Origin: DAOSVX01 sp964616495 | Lineage (GTDB): Bacteria; Bacillota_I; Bacilli_A; RF39; UBA660 | NCBI GenBank assembly: GCA_964616495.1 | Contig: CAZTRF010000009.1 | Span: 1-29,450 of the forward strand | Direction of reading: 5' to 3' | DNA length: 29,450 nt | Shown here: positions 7,409 to 15,327 of the stretch, in pieces | Layout of the letters: each line of letters begins with the position of its first letter | Numbering within the stretch: position 1 is the stretch's first letter | Program-made: the position numbers and the translations under genes | Notes under the pieces: model-generated | Databases searched by the model: none | Told to the model about the DNA's origin: nothing | What the model saw: only the letters and a program-made list of their open reading frames with translations

Positions 7409-8501
7409 AAAGATCCCCTAACACTTTTAAAAATTCATCTATTTCTTCATTGGTGGTCTTGTAAGATAGACTAACCCTTACTGATGCCCTAGCCCTTTCT
7501 TTATCATTGGTTAAAGAATAAACTGCTAAAGATAAATCGTTATCACTACTGCAAGCCGTCTTAGTAGAAAAATATATCTCATGCGAAGCAAAATAACTTT
7601 GAATATCATCAGCTTTTTTACCCATAATGCTAAAATTAATAATATGAGGAATTGATTCATCACTACTGTTTAAATAAATATTAGAATATTTATTTAAACC
7701 TAATACTAATCTTTCTTTTAACTTACTAATATATGAATAATTTGCTTCTACTTTTGGTATTATTAATTCCATGGCTTTAGCCATACTGCATATTAACTCA
7801 GTTTGAGGGGTTCCGCTTCGATAAATAGTAGTACTCTTCCCACCATTTATTAAAGGAAGCAATTTTATTTTTTCCTTTTTAATTAATCCCCCAATTCCCT
7901 TTATCCCATATATTTTATGAGCACTAAAAGAAGCTAGATCAACATTAGTTAAATCCACTTTGACTTTACCAATAGCTTGAGTTATATCACTATGAAAAAT
8001 AACATCATAATTTTTTAATAATAGTCCTATTTCCTCAATTGGTTCTCTAAATCCTAATTCACTATTAACTGTAGCTATACTTACTAAAAAAGTATCAGCC
8101 GTTATTAAAGATTTTAAATCTTCTAAGTCTACTAATCCCTTATCATTAACCTTCACAAACGATACCTTAAATCCTAAAGTCTGTAAATAACTAATTGGAG
8201 CAAGAACTGATGAATGTTCAAAATTAGTAGTAATAATATGTCTCTTATTAGTTAACATAGCCGTTTTCTTAATAGCCTGATTATTAGACTCACTAGCTCC
8301 ACTTGTAATAATTATTTCAGATGGTTTAACCCCTAACATATTAGCAATCTTTAAGGTAGCTTCGTCAATCATAGAATGAGCTTTTAATCCAACCTCATAC
8401 TTAGAATTAGGATTACCAAAAAATTTATCACTTACTTCATTAAAAACTTTCAATACCTCTTTATCTACTTTTGTAGTTGCTGAATAATCTAAATAAATCA
8501 T
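7395..8501 (-). CDS. Cysteine desulfurase, NifS/IscS family
   Basis: A 368-aa class V PLP aminotransferase-fold enzyme releasing sulfur from cysteine as a protein persulfide. Motifs: YLDYSATT at the start, GNPNS (29-33), TSGASESNN, catalytic-site His in FEHSS (96), Asp in HSDITQ (172), PLP lysine in SAHKIYG (196), RSGTPQTE, and the loop cysteine in TACSSD (317). I place the start at ATG 8499-8501, 3 bases after GAGGTGG; an ATG 12 bases earlier overlaps the ribosome site. No IscU/SufU scaffold is adjacent; instead it is first in an operon with a mini-thioredoxin and a CcdA-like protein, pointing to sulfur transfer or thiol chemistry rather than a standard Fe-S operon. Confidence 0.92.
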   Translation of the reverse strand: MIYLDYSATTKVDKEVLKVFNEVSDKFFGNPNSKYEVGLKAHSMIDEATLKIANMLGVKPSEIIITSGASESNNQAIKKTAMLTNKRHIITTNFEHSSVLAPISYLQTLGFKVSFVKVNDKGLVDLEDLKSLITADTFLVSIATVNSELGFREPIEEIGLLLKNYDVIFHSDITQAIGKVKVDLTNVDLASFSAHKIYGIKGIGGLIKKEKIKLLPLINGGKSTTIYRSGTPQTELICSMAKAMELIIPKVEANYSYISKLKERLVLGLNKYSNIYLNSSDESIPHIINFSIMGKKADDIQSYFASHEIYFSTKTACSSDNDLSLAVYSLTNDKERARASVRVSLSYKTTNEEIDEFLKVLGDLYGNN

Positions 8502-8522
8502 AGTCCACCTCATTACATTAAA

Positions 8523-8563
8523 ATTATATAATGAATAATTAAAAACTGCAATTAATTGCAGTT
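8523..8563 (-). promoter_or_regulatory. Terminator nested with the nifS-operon promoter
   Basis: Stem AACTGCAATT/AATTGCAGTT (8544-8563) followed on the minus strand by TTTAATT ends the 8580-9440 gene. The 3' arm supplies the -35 TTGCAG (8546-8551), spaced 17 bases from TATAAT (8523-8528), which drives the nifS operon. One 41-base element thus both ends and starts transcription. Confidence 0.7.
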
Positions 8564-8579
8564 ATATTTATACTATATT

Positions 8580-9440
8580 TTATCCTAAAGGTTCAGTTTT
8601 TTCCCAATAAAAGTTACCATCTTCATCATATTTAAAAGATAAAACATAATTCTTTCCATATTCATTAAGTTTATCAGTAACTGTATCAGGAATATTATTA
8701 ACACTGACTATTTTTAAATTTTTATCAATTCCTGTGTAATATGCTCTTTCATTTAATTCGTTTTCGCAGGCACTGACTAAATATTTAACATAAATTTCTA
8801 TTTTATCATTATAAATTTTAGCACTATCAAATTTAAATTCTGGAACTAAATCACAAGATGATATAACATCGTAAATATAACAATTATAATATTGGTTAGT
8901 AATGTCATAAACACATTCACCATTTGTTCCAAATTTAAAGGTACTATTTTCATAAGTAGTAGTTTGACCATAAATTGTTTTTAAAGCTTTATCAATTTTT
9001 AATTTAATATCAGTACTTGAATCATATTTCCAATTAGGATTTACTAATTCGGTATCTACCCCAGAAACACAAAGTTCATTAGTTCTGGCAAATGAGGAAC
9101 TGGCTTTAAATTTATTAAAAGTACCACAAGTCAAGCTTTCATTAGGTAAAGATTTTGAATATTGATAAGATGATGATAATTTATAAACATTATTAATGGC
9201 TTCTTTATCTATTTTTTTAGTAGAGTCAAAAGCGGCTTTAGCAAAGTCTTCAGTAATGTATTCATACATATTATCTACCAGTTCTGCTTTCCCCAACTCA
9301 CCGACTATTACTACGGCTGTTTCGGTTCCTTCAGGTATTTCTTCAGTTCTTGGAAAGGCCTTAGACAAAAAATACCCCACTCCTACTCCAAAGACTAAAC
9401 CAATTAATAACATCAAAACAACTAGTAAAACTCTTCTCAT
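8580..9440 (-). CDS. Membrane-anchored exported protein, unknown
   Basis: A 286-aa protein with one N-terminal membrane segment (residues 4-26, basic start MRR) followed by an acidic linker (PRTEEIPEGTE) and an extracytoplasmic domain of about 240 residues. Cysteines occur in spaced pairs (around 104/123 and 175/186/195/224), suggesting disulfides formed outside the cell. I do not recognise the domain. It begins 11 bases after dusB with AGAGGTGACTC before the ATG, so it is the third gene of the pduL-dusB operon. The neighbouring thioredoxin/CcdA pathway could service its disulfides; this is inference. Confidence 0.75.
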   Translation of the reverse strand: MRRVLLVVLMLLIGLVFGVGVGYFLSKAFPRTEEIPEGTETAVVIVGELGKAELVDNMYEYITEDFAKAAFDSTKKIDKEAINNVYKLSSSYQYSKSLPNESLTCGTFNKFKASSSFARTNELCVSGVDTELVNPNWKYDSSTDIKLKIDKALKTIYGQTTTYENSTFKFGTNGECVYDITNQYYNCYIYDVISSCDLVPEFKFDSAKIYNDKIEIYVKYLVSACENELNERAYYTGIDKNLKIVSVNNIPDTVTDKLNEYGKNYVLSFKYDEDGNFYWEKTEPLG

Positions 9441-9451
9441 GAGTCACCTCT

Positions 9452-10417
9452 TTATTCTATATTAGAAATTATATCATAAAACTTTTCTTTTGTGTCAATA
9501 GTATTGATATTTTGTTTTAATTCTTTTGACTTTGGTAATCCTTTTAAATACCACATTAAATGGCTTCTCATTTCTAAAAGGGCTACTTTTTCATTTTTGT
9601 CTTTACATAGATTTTCAAAATGTTTTTTAATAATTGCCACTTTTTCTTTAATTAAGACAGGTTCCGGTAAAGAACCATTCTCTAGATAATTAACACACTC
9701 TCTAATTAACCAAGGATTTCCCAGTGTGCCTCTACCAATCATCACTGCATCGCACCCTGTTACTTCTAGCATTTCTTTAGCTAAGTAACAAGAAGTTACA
9801 TCACCATTCCCAATAACCGGAATTTTTACAGCCTCTTTTACAGCTTTAATAATATTCCAGTCAGCTTTACCGGTATACCCCTCACTCCTAGTTCTAGCAT
9901 GAATTGCTATAGCACTAGCTCCAGCTTTTTCTATTAATTTAGCTACTTCGACGGCATTAATATGATTTTCATCCCAGCCACTTCTTATTTTAACTGTTAC
10001 TGGTAGTTTTACTGCATTAACAACCGCTTTAACTATTTCAAATATCTTATTGGGATCTTTAAGTAAAGCACTTCCCGCCTGAGCTCTAAGCGCTACCTTT
10101 GGTACAGGGCATCCCATATTAATATCAATTATATCTGGTTTCATGGACTTTTCTACATATAAGGCGGCCTTTACAAAAGATTTAGCATCACTTCCAAATA
10201 TTTGTTGAGAAATAGGTCTTTCTTCATCTTTCATTTTTAATAGTTCAATAGTTTTTTTGCTTTCATAACAAATAGCCTTATCACTAACCATTTCAGCATA
10301 AATAAGACCGGCTCCCATTTCTTTAATAATTACTCGATAACTGGTATTAGAAATACCAGCCATAGGCGCCAAAACAATTTGATTTTTTATTTCTACATTT
10401 CCTATTTTAAATTTCAT
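9452..10417 (-). CDS. dusB: tRNA-dihydrouridine synthase
   Basis: A 321-aa FMN enzyme that reduces uridine to dihydrouridine in the tRNA D-loop using NADPH. TIM-barrel with APMAGISNTSYR at the start, catalytic cysteine in INMGCPVPKV (C103), GSALL, TVKIRSGWD (K143 contacts substrate), HARTRSEGYTG, NGDV and GRGTLGNPW flavin-phosphate motif, then the helical tRNA-binding C-terminal domain. Length and motifs fit the DusB-type found in Firmicutes. It overlaps the 3' end of pduL by 4 bases (ATGA), implying coupled translation. Confidence 0.93.
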   Translation of the reverse strand: MKFKIGNVEIKNQIVLAPMAGISNTSYRVIIKEMGAGLIYAEMVSDKAICYESKKTIELLKMKDEERPISQQIFGSDAKSFVKAALYVEKSMKPDIIDINMGCPVPKVALRAQAGSALLKDPNKIFEIVKAVVNAVKLPVTVKIRSGWDENHINAVEVAKLIEKAGASAIAIHARTRSEGYTGKADWNIIKAVKEAVKIPVIGNGDVTSCYLAKEMLEVTGCDAVMIGRGTLGNPWLIRECVNYLENGSLPEPVLIKEKVAIIKKHFENLCKDKNEKVALLEMRSHLMWYLKGLPKSKELKQNINTIDTKEKFYDIISNIE

Positions 10418-10977
10418 TTGATAATTTCAACCGAATCTCCATTTTTTAATAAAAAGGCATTGGCATCATCGGTATCTAAATGCATTTCTAAATAGGCTTT
10501 ATCACTAACTTTAATATGAGCTAAAATAGTTCCGGGCTTAACAGTATCAATAATTACATTAACTAAAGAACCATCAATAAAGTTATTCATACTAGCATAT
10601 TCTTTGGTCATATGAATATGTCTTTCTGCAATAATAGTTGACTCATTTAAAATCATTTCCCCTCGTGGCCCAACAACTACTACTGACTCACTTCCCTTTA
10701 AATTACCGCTTTTTCTAACTGGAGGATTAATACCTAATTTATAGGCATCTGTTTTAGTTATTTCCACCTGATTATAGTCTCTAAATGGTCCTAAAACTCT
10801 AACATTTTCGATAGTCCCTTTAAGGGTTTTGATATTAAGAACTTCATTAGAAGCAAATTCTCCTGGTTGATTTAAATCATTTCTTTTTGTTAAACTAGCA
10901 TCTTTACCAAATAGCATTTTAAAAGTATTCTCAGTTAAATGAATATGTCTATTACTTATTCCAATTGTTACATCCAT
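10414..10977 (-). CDS. pduL: Phosphate acyltransferase, PduL family
   Basis: A 187-aa enzyme interconverting acyl-CoA and acyl-phosphate. Two-domain PduL fold with zinc-binding His motifs NRHIHLT (H11, H13) and AERHIHMT (H120, H122), plus EMHLDTDDAN (H166). It lacks an N-terminal encapsulation peptide and no microcompartment shell genes are nearby, so it probably acts as a free phosphotransacetylase in acetate and ATP formation. Ribosome site AAAGGATGTG before the ATG; TATAAT at 10996-11001 lies in one arm of the perfect inverted repeat shared with the divergent operon. Confidence 0.9.
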   Translation of the reverse strand: MDVTIGISNRHIHLTENTFKMLFGKDASLTKRNDLNQPGEFASNEVLNIKTLKGTIENVRVLGPFRDYNQVEITKTDAYKLGINPPVRKSGNLKGSESVVVVGPRGEMILNESTIIAERHIHMTKEYASMNNFIDGSLVNVIIDTVKPGTILAHIKVSDKAYLEMHLDTDDANAFLLKNGDSVEIIK

Positions 10978-10990
10978 ACTATCACATCCT

Positions 10991-11046
10991 TTTTTATTAT
11001 AACAAAAAATTGGTTGATATTATATTGTTTTTTGTTATAATAAAAA
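10991..11046. repeat. Perfect 19-bp inverted repeat forming a symmetric divergent promoter
   Basis: Arms 10991-11009 and 11028-11046 are exact reverse complements (19 bases) separated by 18 bases. Each arm contains a TATAAT -10: minus at 10996-11001 for pduL, plus at 11036-11041 for the 11066 operon. The plus side also has TTGATA at 11014-11019, 16 bases from its -10. The symmetry suggests either a shared operator for a dimeric regulator or equal firing in both directions; a cruciform or early-transcript hairpin is also possible. Confidence 0.7.
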
Positions 11047-11065
11047 AAATTTAGGAGGATTAGAC

Positions 11066-11710
11066 ATGGGTCAAATTAAAACTAACAAAAAACTTTTTTA
11101 TAGTCTAGGAGGTGAATATGATCAAAATAATTATAATACAAGCTTTCACAATATTACAGGAATTGAAAAATCTGTTCCCGGTAATTTCCAAAGAATAAAA
11201 AATTTTCAATATGATGCGGTATCTTTAAAAACTCTAGAAACGATTTGTCGTAAAGGAAAGATTCGCCCTCAAAACATTGATTTGCCTGGAGTTAATTTTA
11301 CAGGTCTTTGTTATGATGGAAGTATTCGATTGTTTCCTAAAGATGAAAGTGATGTTCATTCAAACTTTCGAAAATATATTGAAGATGGGCTCTCTATAAT
11401 TATTAGTAAAAGTATTTTACAATCATTACCAAAACAAATTGCATTTGCCAAGGATAATGAAACTAGAATTAATAGCAATATTCCAAAAGCTTTTTTTGAT
11501 GCTGTTGGAATGCCTTTAGGTTACGAGGAAAGTTTGTTTGAATTTCATTCCTTATCAGATTATTATAAAGCTCGAGAAAGAGAATATTATATTATCAGAG
11601 AAATGTTGTCAGATTCTAGAATAGAGATTCCAGTATGTGACACTATTACGGGAGAAATCATTGAAAATAGAGACGATATTAAAAGATTAACTAAAGCATT
11701 TATAAAATAA
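11066..11710 (+). CDS. Cytosolic protein of unknown function
   Basis: A 214-aa soluble protein with a perfect AGGAGG site 8 bases upstream. The N-terminal half is rich in Asn/Tyr/Phe (YSLGGEYDQNNYNTSFHNIT), followed by VSLKTLETICRKGKIRPQNID and a mixed alpha/beta segment; near the C-terminus KAREREYYIIREML is a charged helix. I recognise no domain. It is first in a three-gene operon: its TAA overlaps the ATG of the TtcA-like gene (TAATG), so the two are translationally linked, which suggests, without proof, a role linked to tRNA thiolation or nucleoside metabolism. Confidence 0.75.
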   Translation: MGQIKTNKKLFYSLGGEYDQNNYNTSFHNITGIEKSVPGNFQRIKNFQYDAVSLKTLETICRKGKIRPQNIDLPGVNFTGLCYDGSIRLFPKDESDVHSNFRKYIEDGLSIIISKSILQSLPKQIAFAKDNETRINSNIPKAFFDAVGMPLGYEESLFEFHSLSDYYKAREREYYIIREMLSDSRIEIPVCDTITGEIIENRDDIKRLTKAFIK

Positions 11711-12564
11711 TGCTTTTTTTAATGAAAGATGTTAAAATTATCTTGATGTTTATGGAAAAGTATAGAGAAATTGAAAAAAGTATTATTAAGAAATATCGTA
11801 AGAAAATTTGGAGTAAGTTTGTTAAAGGAATTAAAGAATATGAATTAATAGACGAAAATGATAAAATTGCGGTTTGTATTTCTGGAGGTAAAGATTCCTT
11901 TTTACTGGCAAAATGCATGCAAGAGCTTCAAAGACACGGTATTTTTAAATTTGATTTGGAATTTATTGTTATGAATCCAGGATATACTAAAGAAGGAGTA
12001 AAACTAATTGAAAAGAATGCTAAATTATTAAACGTTCCTATTAAAGTTTTTAATTCTAACATTTTTGATGAAATAAAAAATGAAGATAGTCCTTGCTATG
12101 TATGTGCTCGTAAAAGAAGAGGCTATTTATATAATTATGCTCAAAGTTTAGGATGTAATAAAATAGCCTTAGGGCACCATTTTGATGATGTTATTGAAAC
12201 CATTTTACTAAGTATTATTTATGGTGGAGAAGTAAAAACGATGATGCCTAAACTTCACAGTGATCATTATAAGGGAATTGAATTAATTAGGCCTTTATAT
12301 CTAGTTAAAGAACGTGAAATAAGTTCATGGGTTAGAAGCAATGAATTGGAATTTATAAATTGTTGTTGCCCTTTATCTAAACATAAAAAAGATTCCATGC
12401 GGGAAGAAATAAAAATATTAATTGAAAAATTAAGAAAACAAAATAAATTTACCGAGAGCAATATTTTTAGAAGTGTTGAAAATATTAACATTAATATGAT
12501 TATCGGTTATAATAAAGATGATAGCTATCATAGTTTCCTAGATGACTATCATAAAAAGGAGTGA
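11710..12564 (+). CDS. TtcA-like PP-loop ATPase (tRNA thiolation family)
   Basis: A 284-aa PP-loop (adenylating) protein: VCISGGKDS at residues 55-63, CYVC at 129-132, GHHFDDVIET at 155-164, and a CCCPLSKH cluster at 218-225. The CxxC plus later Cys arrangement matches TtcA-type enzymes that bind an Fe-S cluster and make 2-thiocytidine in tRNA. The first ATG overlaps the previous stop (TAATG) without a ribosome site, consistent with re-initiation; the recognisable core MEKYREIEKSI begins at 11752, an alternative start. TtcA relatives in Firmicutes are poorly characterised, so the exact target base is unsure. The nifS-like desulfurase in the same window is a possible sulfur source. Confidence 0.85.
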   Translation: MLFLMKDVKIILMFMEKYREIEKSIIKKYRKKIWSKFVKGIKEYELIDENDKIAVCISGGKDSFLLAKCMQELQRHGIFKFDLEFIVMNPGYTKEGVKLIEKNAKLLNVPIKVFNSNIFDEIKNEDSPCYVCARKRRGYLYNYAQSLGCNKIALGHHFDDVIETILLSIIYGGEVKTMMPKLHSDHYKGIELIRPLYLVKEREISSWVRSNELEFINCCCPLSKHKKDSMREEIKILIEKLRKQNKFTESNIFRSVENININMIIGYNKDDSYHSFLDDYHKKE

Positions 12565-12568
12565 TAAT

Positions 12569-13267
12569 GTGACTACTCATATTGAAGCTAAAGAAAGTGA
12601 TATTGCCGAAATAGTCTTAATGCCTGGAGATCCATTGAGAGCAAAGTATGTAGCCGAAAACTTTTTAACTAATTATAAACTGGTAAATAAGGTTCGCAAT
12701 ATGTATGGCTATACCGGATATTATAAAAATAAAAAAGTAACAGTTTTTGCATCGGGAATGGGAATACCTAGTATTGGTATTTATTCATATGAATTATATA
12801 AGTTTTATAATGTTAAAAAAATAATTAGAATTGGTACTTGTGGAACTATTAACAAAGATGTTAAAGTTAATGACCTATTATTAGGTGAATCGGCTTATAG
12901 TGAATCCACCTTTGGAACTATTATTAGTAGAAAAGAAGAAAAAGTATTAAAAGCTAATAAAGATTTAATTGATAAAATTGAAACAACAGCTATTAAAAAT
13001 AAAATAAATATTAAAAAAGGCTGCCTTTACACTTCTGATGTTTTTGATGTTTATTTTAATATTGATCACGTCTTAGATGGAAAAGATTTTATTGGAAGTG
13101 AAATGGAAGCTTATGGGTTATATTTTGTTGCCAATTACCTTAATAAAGAAGCGGCTGCTTTAACAACAGTTGTCGATTCTAAATACGATAAAAAATTCTT
13201 AACTCCCGAAGAAAGACAAAATTCGTTAAATGAAATGATTAAACTGGCTTTAGAATCAATTATATGA
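12569..13267 (+). CDS. deoD: Purine nucleoside phosphorylase, DeoD type
   Basis: A 232-aa hexameric-type phosphorylase splitting purine (deoxy)ribonucleosides to base and sugar-1-phosphate. Motifs: MPGDPLRAKYVAE (18-30), GYTGYYKNKKVTVFASGMGIPS, RIGTCG phosphate site, GSEMEAYGLY ribose site, and TVVDSKYD carrying the catalytic Asp. I choose GTG at 12569: it has GGAG at an ideal 7-base spacing, and MTTHIEAKESDIAE then matches the family start. An upstream in-frame ATG at 12542 lies within the previous gene, and the ATG at 12566 reads straight into TGA. It follows the TtcA-like gene by 4 bases and is the last gene of the operon. Confidence 0.93.
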   Translation: MTTHIEAKESDIAEIVLMPGDPLRAKYVAENFLTNYKLVNKVRNMYGYTGYYKNKKVTVFASGMGIPSIGIYSYELYKFYNVKKIIRIGTCGTINKDVKVNDLLLGESAYSESTFGTIISRKEEKVLKANKDLIDKIETTAIKNKINIKKGCLYTSDVFDVYFNIDHVLDGKDFIGSEMEAYGLYFVANYLNKEAAALTTVVDSKYDKKFLTPEERQNSLNEMIKLALESII

Positions 13268-13269
13268 TT

Positions 13270-13298
13270 AAAAAGGCACTTACATAGTGCCTTTTTTT
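13270..13298. terminator. Bidirectional terminator between convergent genes
   Basis: Eleven-base stem AAAAAGGCACT/AGTGCCTTTTT with a 5-base loop; T-run on both strands. It ends the deoD operon (plus) and the 13297-13965 gene (minus). Confidence 0.9.
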
Positions 13299-13965
13299 AT
13301 ACTTCTAATTCTTTAGTAAATCTTTTAAGATAAGGTGGTAAATTTTCTTTAGAAACTGTTTTTTCAACAATAGGATCTAGTTCCTCAGCTAAAACTTTTT
13401 TTAATTTATTTAAAGCTTGTTCATACCCAATTATTTCTTCATCAGTATCTTTTAATAATTGGACAACGGCTTCTCTATCTCCTAATAACGATTCATAGCT
13501 ATGCTGAAGTTCATTATCAAAATATAAAGCACTAATCAATTCAGCGTCAATATCCATTTTACCTTGTTTGCTTTTTACGTTTCTTATGTAAATGGTTTTT
13601 TTAAAATAATCAACCGCTCCCACTGCTAATGATGCTACGGCACAATAAGGAGCTAATGTTGTTAATCCAATATTTCCCCAAAAGATTGATTGAACAATTG
13701 AAGCTACCAAAATTGAAGCTACACACATTATCATCCATTTAGATCCTGATGTATATAAAGCTTCCTTCATTAAGTAAGCATAGTTTTCAATAATAGCTTT
13801 AGCCTCTTCCAACAATTTTATAGTTTGATCATTATTATACTTTTTATGTCTATTTTCATCACAAGCAATATCTAGAAAAATTCTTTCTTCAACTAAATCC
13901 TCTTTCTTATCATATACTTTATTTATTTTTGCCTCTAATTCTTTTTTATAAGTGATTGATTTCAC
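13297..13965 (-). CDS. Two-helix membrane protein with coiled-coil flanks, unknown
   Basis: A 222-aa protein: a charged N-terminal helical region (residues 1-70, KKELEAKINKVYDKKEDLVEER), two adjacent membrane segments (about 76-97 WMIMCVASILVASIVQSIFW and 101-121), then a second helical region (130-215). Likely both ends face the cytosol. No family recognised; the layout resembles membrane-tethered coiled-coil scaffolds. The start codon is GTG with GGAGAG upstream. It has a strong promoter of its own, TTGACA-N16-TATAAT at 13997-14024, immediately after the pdp stop. Confidence 0.75.
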   Translation of the reverse strand: MKSITYKKELEAKINKVYDKKEDLVEERIFLDIACDENRHKKYNNDQTIKLLEEAKAIIENYAYLMKEALYTSGSKWMIMCVASILVASIVQSIFWGNIGLTTLAPYCAVASLAVGAVDYFKKTIYIRNVKSKQGKMDIDAELISALYFDNELQHSYESLLGDREAVVQLLKDTDEEIIGYEQALNKLKKVLAEELDPIVEKTVSKENLPPYLKRFTKELEV

Positions 13966-13996
13966 AAATACTCTCCTTCAAAACAAGATGCTTTTT

Positions 13997-14024
13997 ATTA
14001 TATCAAGTTTTAAAATATTGTCAA
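13997..14024 (-). promoter_or_regulatory. Promoter of the two-helix membrane protein gene
   Basis: TTGACA (14019-14024), 16-base spacer, TATAAT (13997-14002) on the minus strand. The -35 starts 1 base after the pdp stop codon and no terminator separates the genes, so read-through from pdp is also possible. Confidence 0.8.
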
Positions 14025-14025
14025 A

Positions 14026-15249
14026 TCATCTAACGTCAAAGTAAGATGTAATATCTTCAGTTATATTATTTTCTTTTAAGTAAAGGGTACATAAAAGATC
14101 CCCTATTTTTACTTTGTCTCCCACTTTTTTGTTTAAATAAATGCCAACACTATGGTCAATTGATTCTCCCTTTGTTTTTCTTCCAGCTCCTAAATTAACA
14201 GATAACTCGCCCATTTTTAGAGCATCTATTCCCTTTATCTTGCCACTTTTAAGAGAAAGAATAAATTGTTTTTTAGAGCTTATTTTTAAAGAAGCAATAT
14301 CTCCCCCTTGATCACTAACAAATACGCAAAACTTTTTATAGGCTTCTTTATTTATTAAAGCAGTTGTTACTTCTTTTAAAGCTTTTCTTTTCGGTATTTT
14401 TTTAGCCATACTAACCATCTCGCTAGCCAACTCTAAGCATAATTCTGTAAGGTCATTATCTACTTTATTGTTTAAAACATTTATTGCCTCTTCAACTTCT
14501 AAGGCATTACCAATGGTATTTCCCAAAGGATTGTTCATATCTGATATTTCGGTTTTTACCGGAACATAATATTCTTTGCCAATTAAACACATTATTTTTG
14601 CTAATTTACGAGCTTCTTTTTTTGTTTTTACTAAAGCCCCTTTACCATATTTAACATCTATTAAAATATTTTTAGCTCCACAAGCTATTTTTTTACTCAT
14701 TACGGAAACCGCTATTAAAGGAATAGAATTAGTAGTACCCGTTACATCTCTTAAAGCATATACTTTAGCATCCATTGGCACTAATAATTTATTTTGACTA
14801 CAAACGGCAAAGCCATTTTTTTTAACTAAAGCAACAAAATTAACAGTAGAAATATCTGTTTTAAAGCCTTTAAAACTTTCTAATTTATCAATGGTTCCCC
14901 CAGTATGTCCTAATCCTCTTCCGCTCATTTTGGGAACATATACCCCACAAGCAGCAGCTAGTGGGCCTATTATTAAAGTGGTTTTATCTCCAACTCCACC
15001 CGTACTATGTTTATCTATAGTATTTGGGATATCTTTTAAATCTAAAATAATTCCGCTATGGATAAAAATATCTGTTAAATTAAGTATTTCTTCTAAATTC
15101 ATTCCTTTTGTCATAATGGCTTTTAATAATTTAGTCATTTCTTCATCAGAAACAGTTCCTTTGAGATATCCATTAAAAGCCTTATAAAGTTCTTCTTTTG
15201 ATAAGGCCTTCTTATTTTCTTTTTTTAAAATTATATCTGTTAAATCCAT
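14026..15249 (-). CDS. pdp: Pyrimidine nucleoside (thymidine) phosphorylase
   Basis: A 407-aa enzyme of the family that phosphorolyses thymidine/uridine to base and (deoxy)ribose-1-phosphate. Signature KHSTGGVGDKTTL (phosphate binding), VPKMSGRGLGHTGGTIDKLES, KLLVPMDAKVYALRDVTGT, and the C-terminal biotin-like hammerhead fold (HSVGIYLNKKVGDKVKIGDLL). It is about 25-30 residues shorter than the usual 433-440. Start ATG with GGTGAT 7 bases upstream. Together with deoD on the other side of 13270 the window covers both arms of nucleoside salvage; they are convergent, not co-transcribed. Firmicutes members often use both thymidine and uridine, so Pdp rather than DeoA. Confidence 0.92.
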   Translation of the reverse strand: MDLTDIILKKENKKALSKEELYKAFNGYLKGTVSDEEMTKLLKAIMTKGMNLEEILNLTDIFIHSGIILDLKDIPNTIDKHSTGGVGDKTTLIIGPLAAACGVYVPKMSGRGLGHTGGTIDKLESFKGFKTDISTVNFVALVKKNGFAVCSQNKLLVPMDAKVYALRDVTGTTNSIPLIAVSVMSKKIACGAKNILIDVKYGKGALVKTKKEARKLAKIMCLIGKEYYVPVKTEISDMNNPLGNTIGNALEVEEAINVLNNKVDNDLTELCLELASEMVSMAKKIPKRKALKEVTTALINKEAYKKFCVFVSDQGGDIASLKISSKKQFILSLKSGKIKGIDALKMGELSVNLGAGRKTKGESIDHSVGIYLNKKVGDKVKIGDLLCTLYLKENNITEDITSYFDVR

Positions 15250-15327
15250 ATTTTATCACCAAATATAAGTTATCATAATTTATTGTTTTTTACAATTATA
15301 ACTGCTAAAATTAAAGTGGTGAAATAA

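Noticed and set aside
12542..12571. ATG at 12542 as the deoD start
   Set aside because: It lies inside the upstream gene without a ribosome site; GTG at 12569 has ideal GGAG spacing and fits the family N-terminus.
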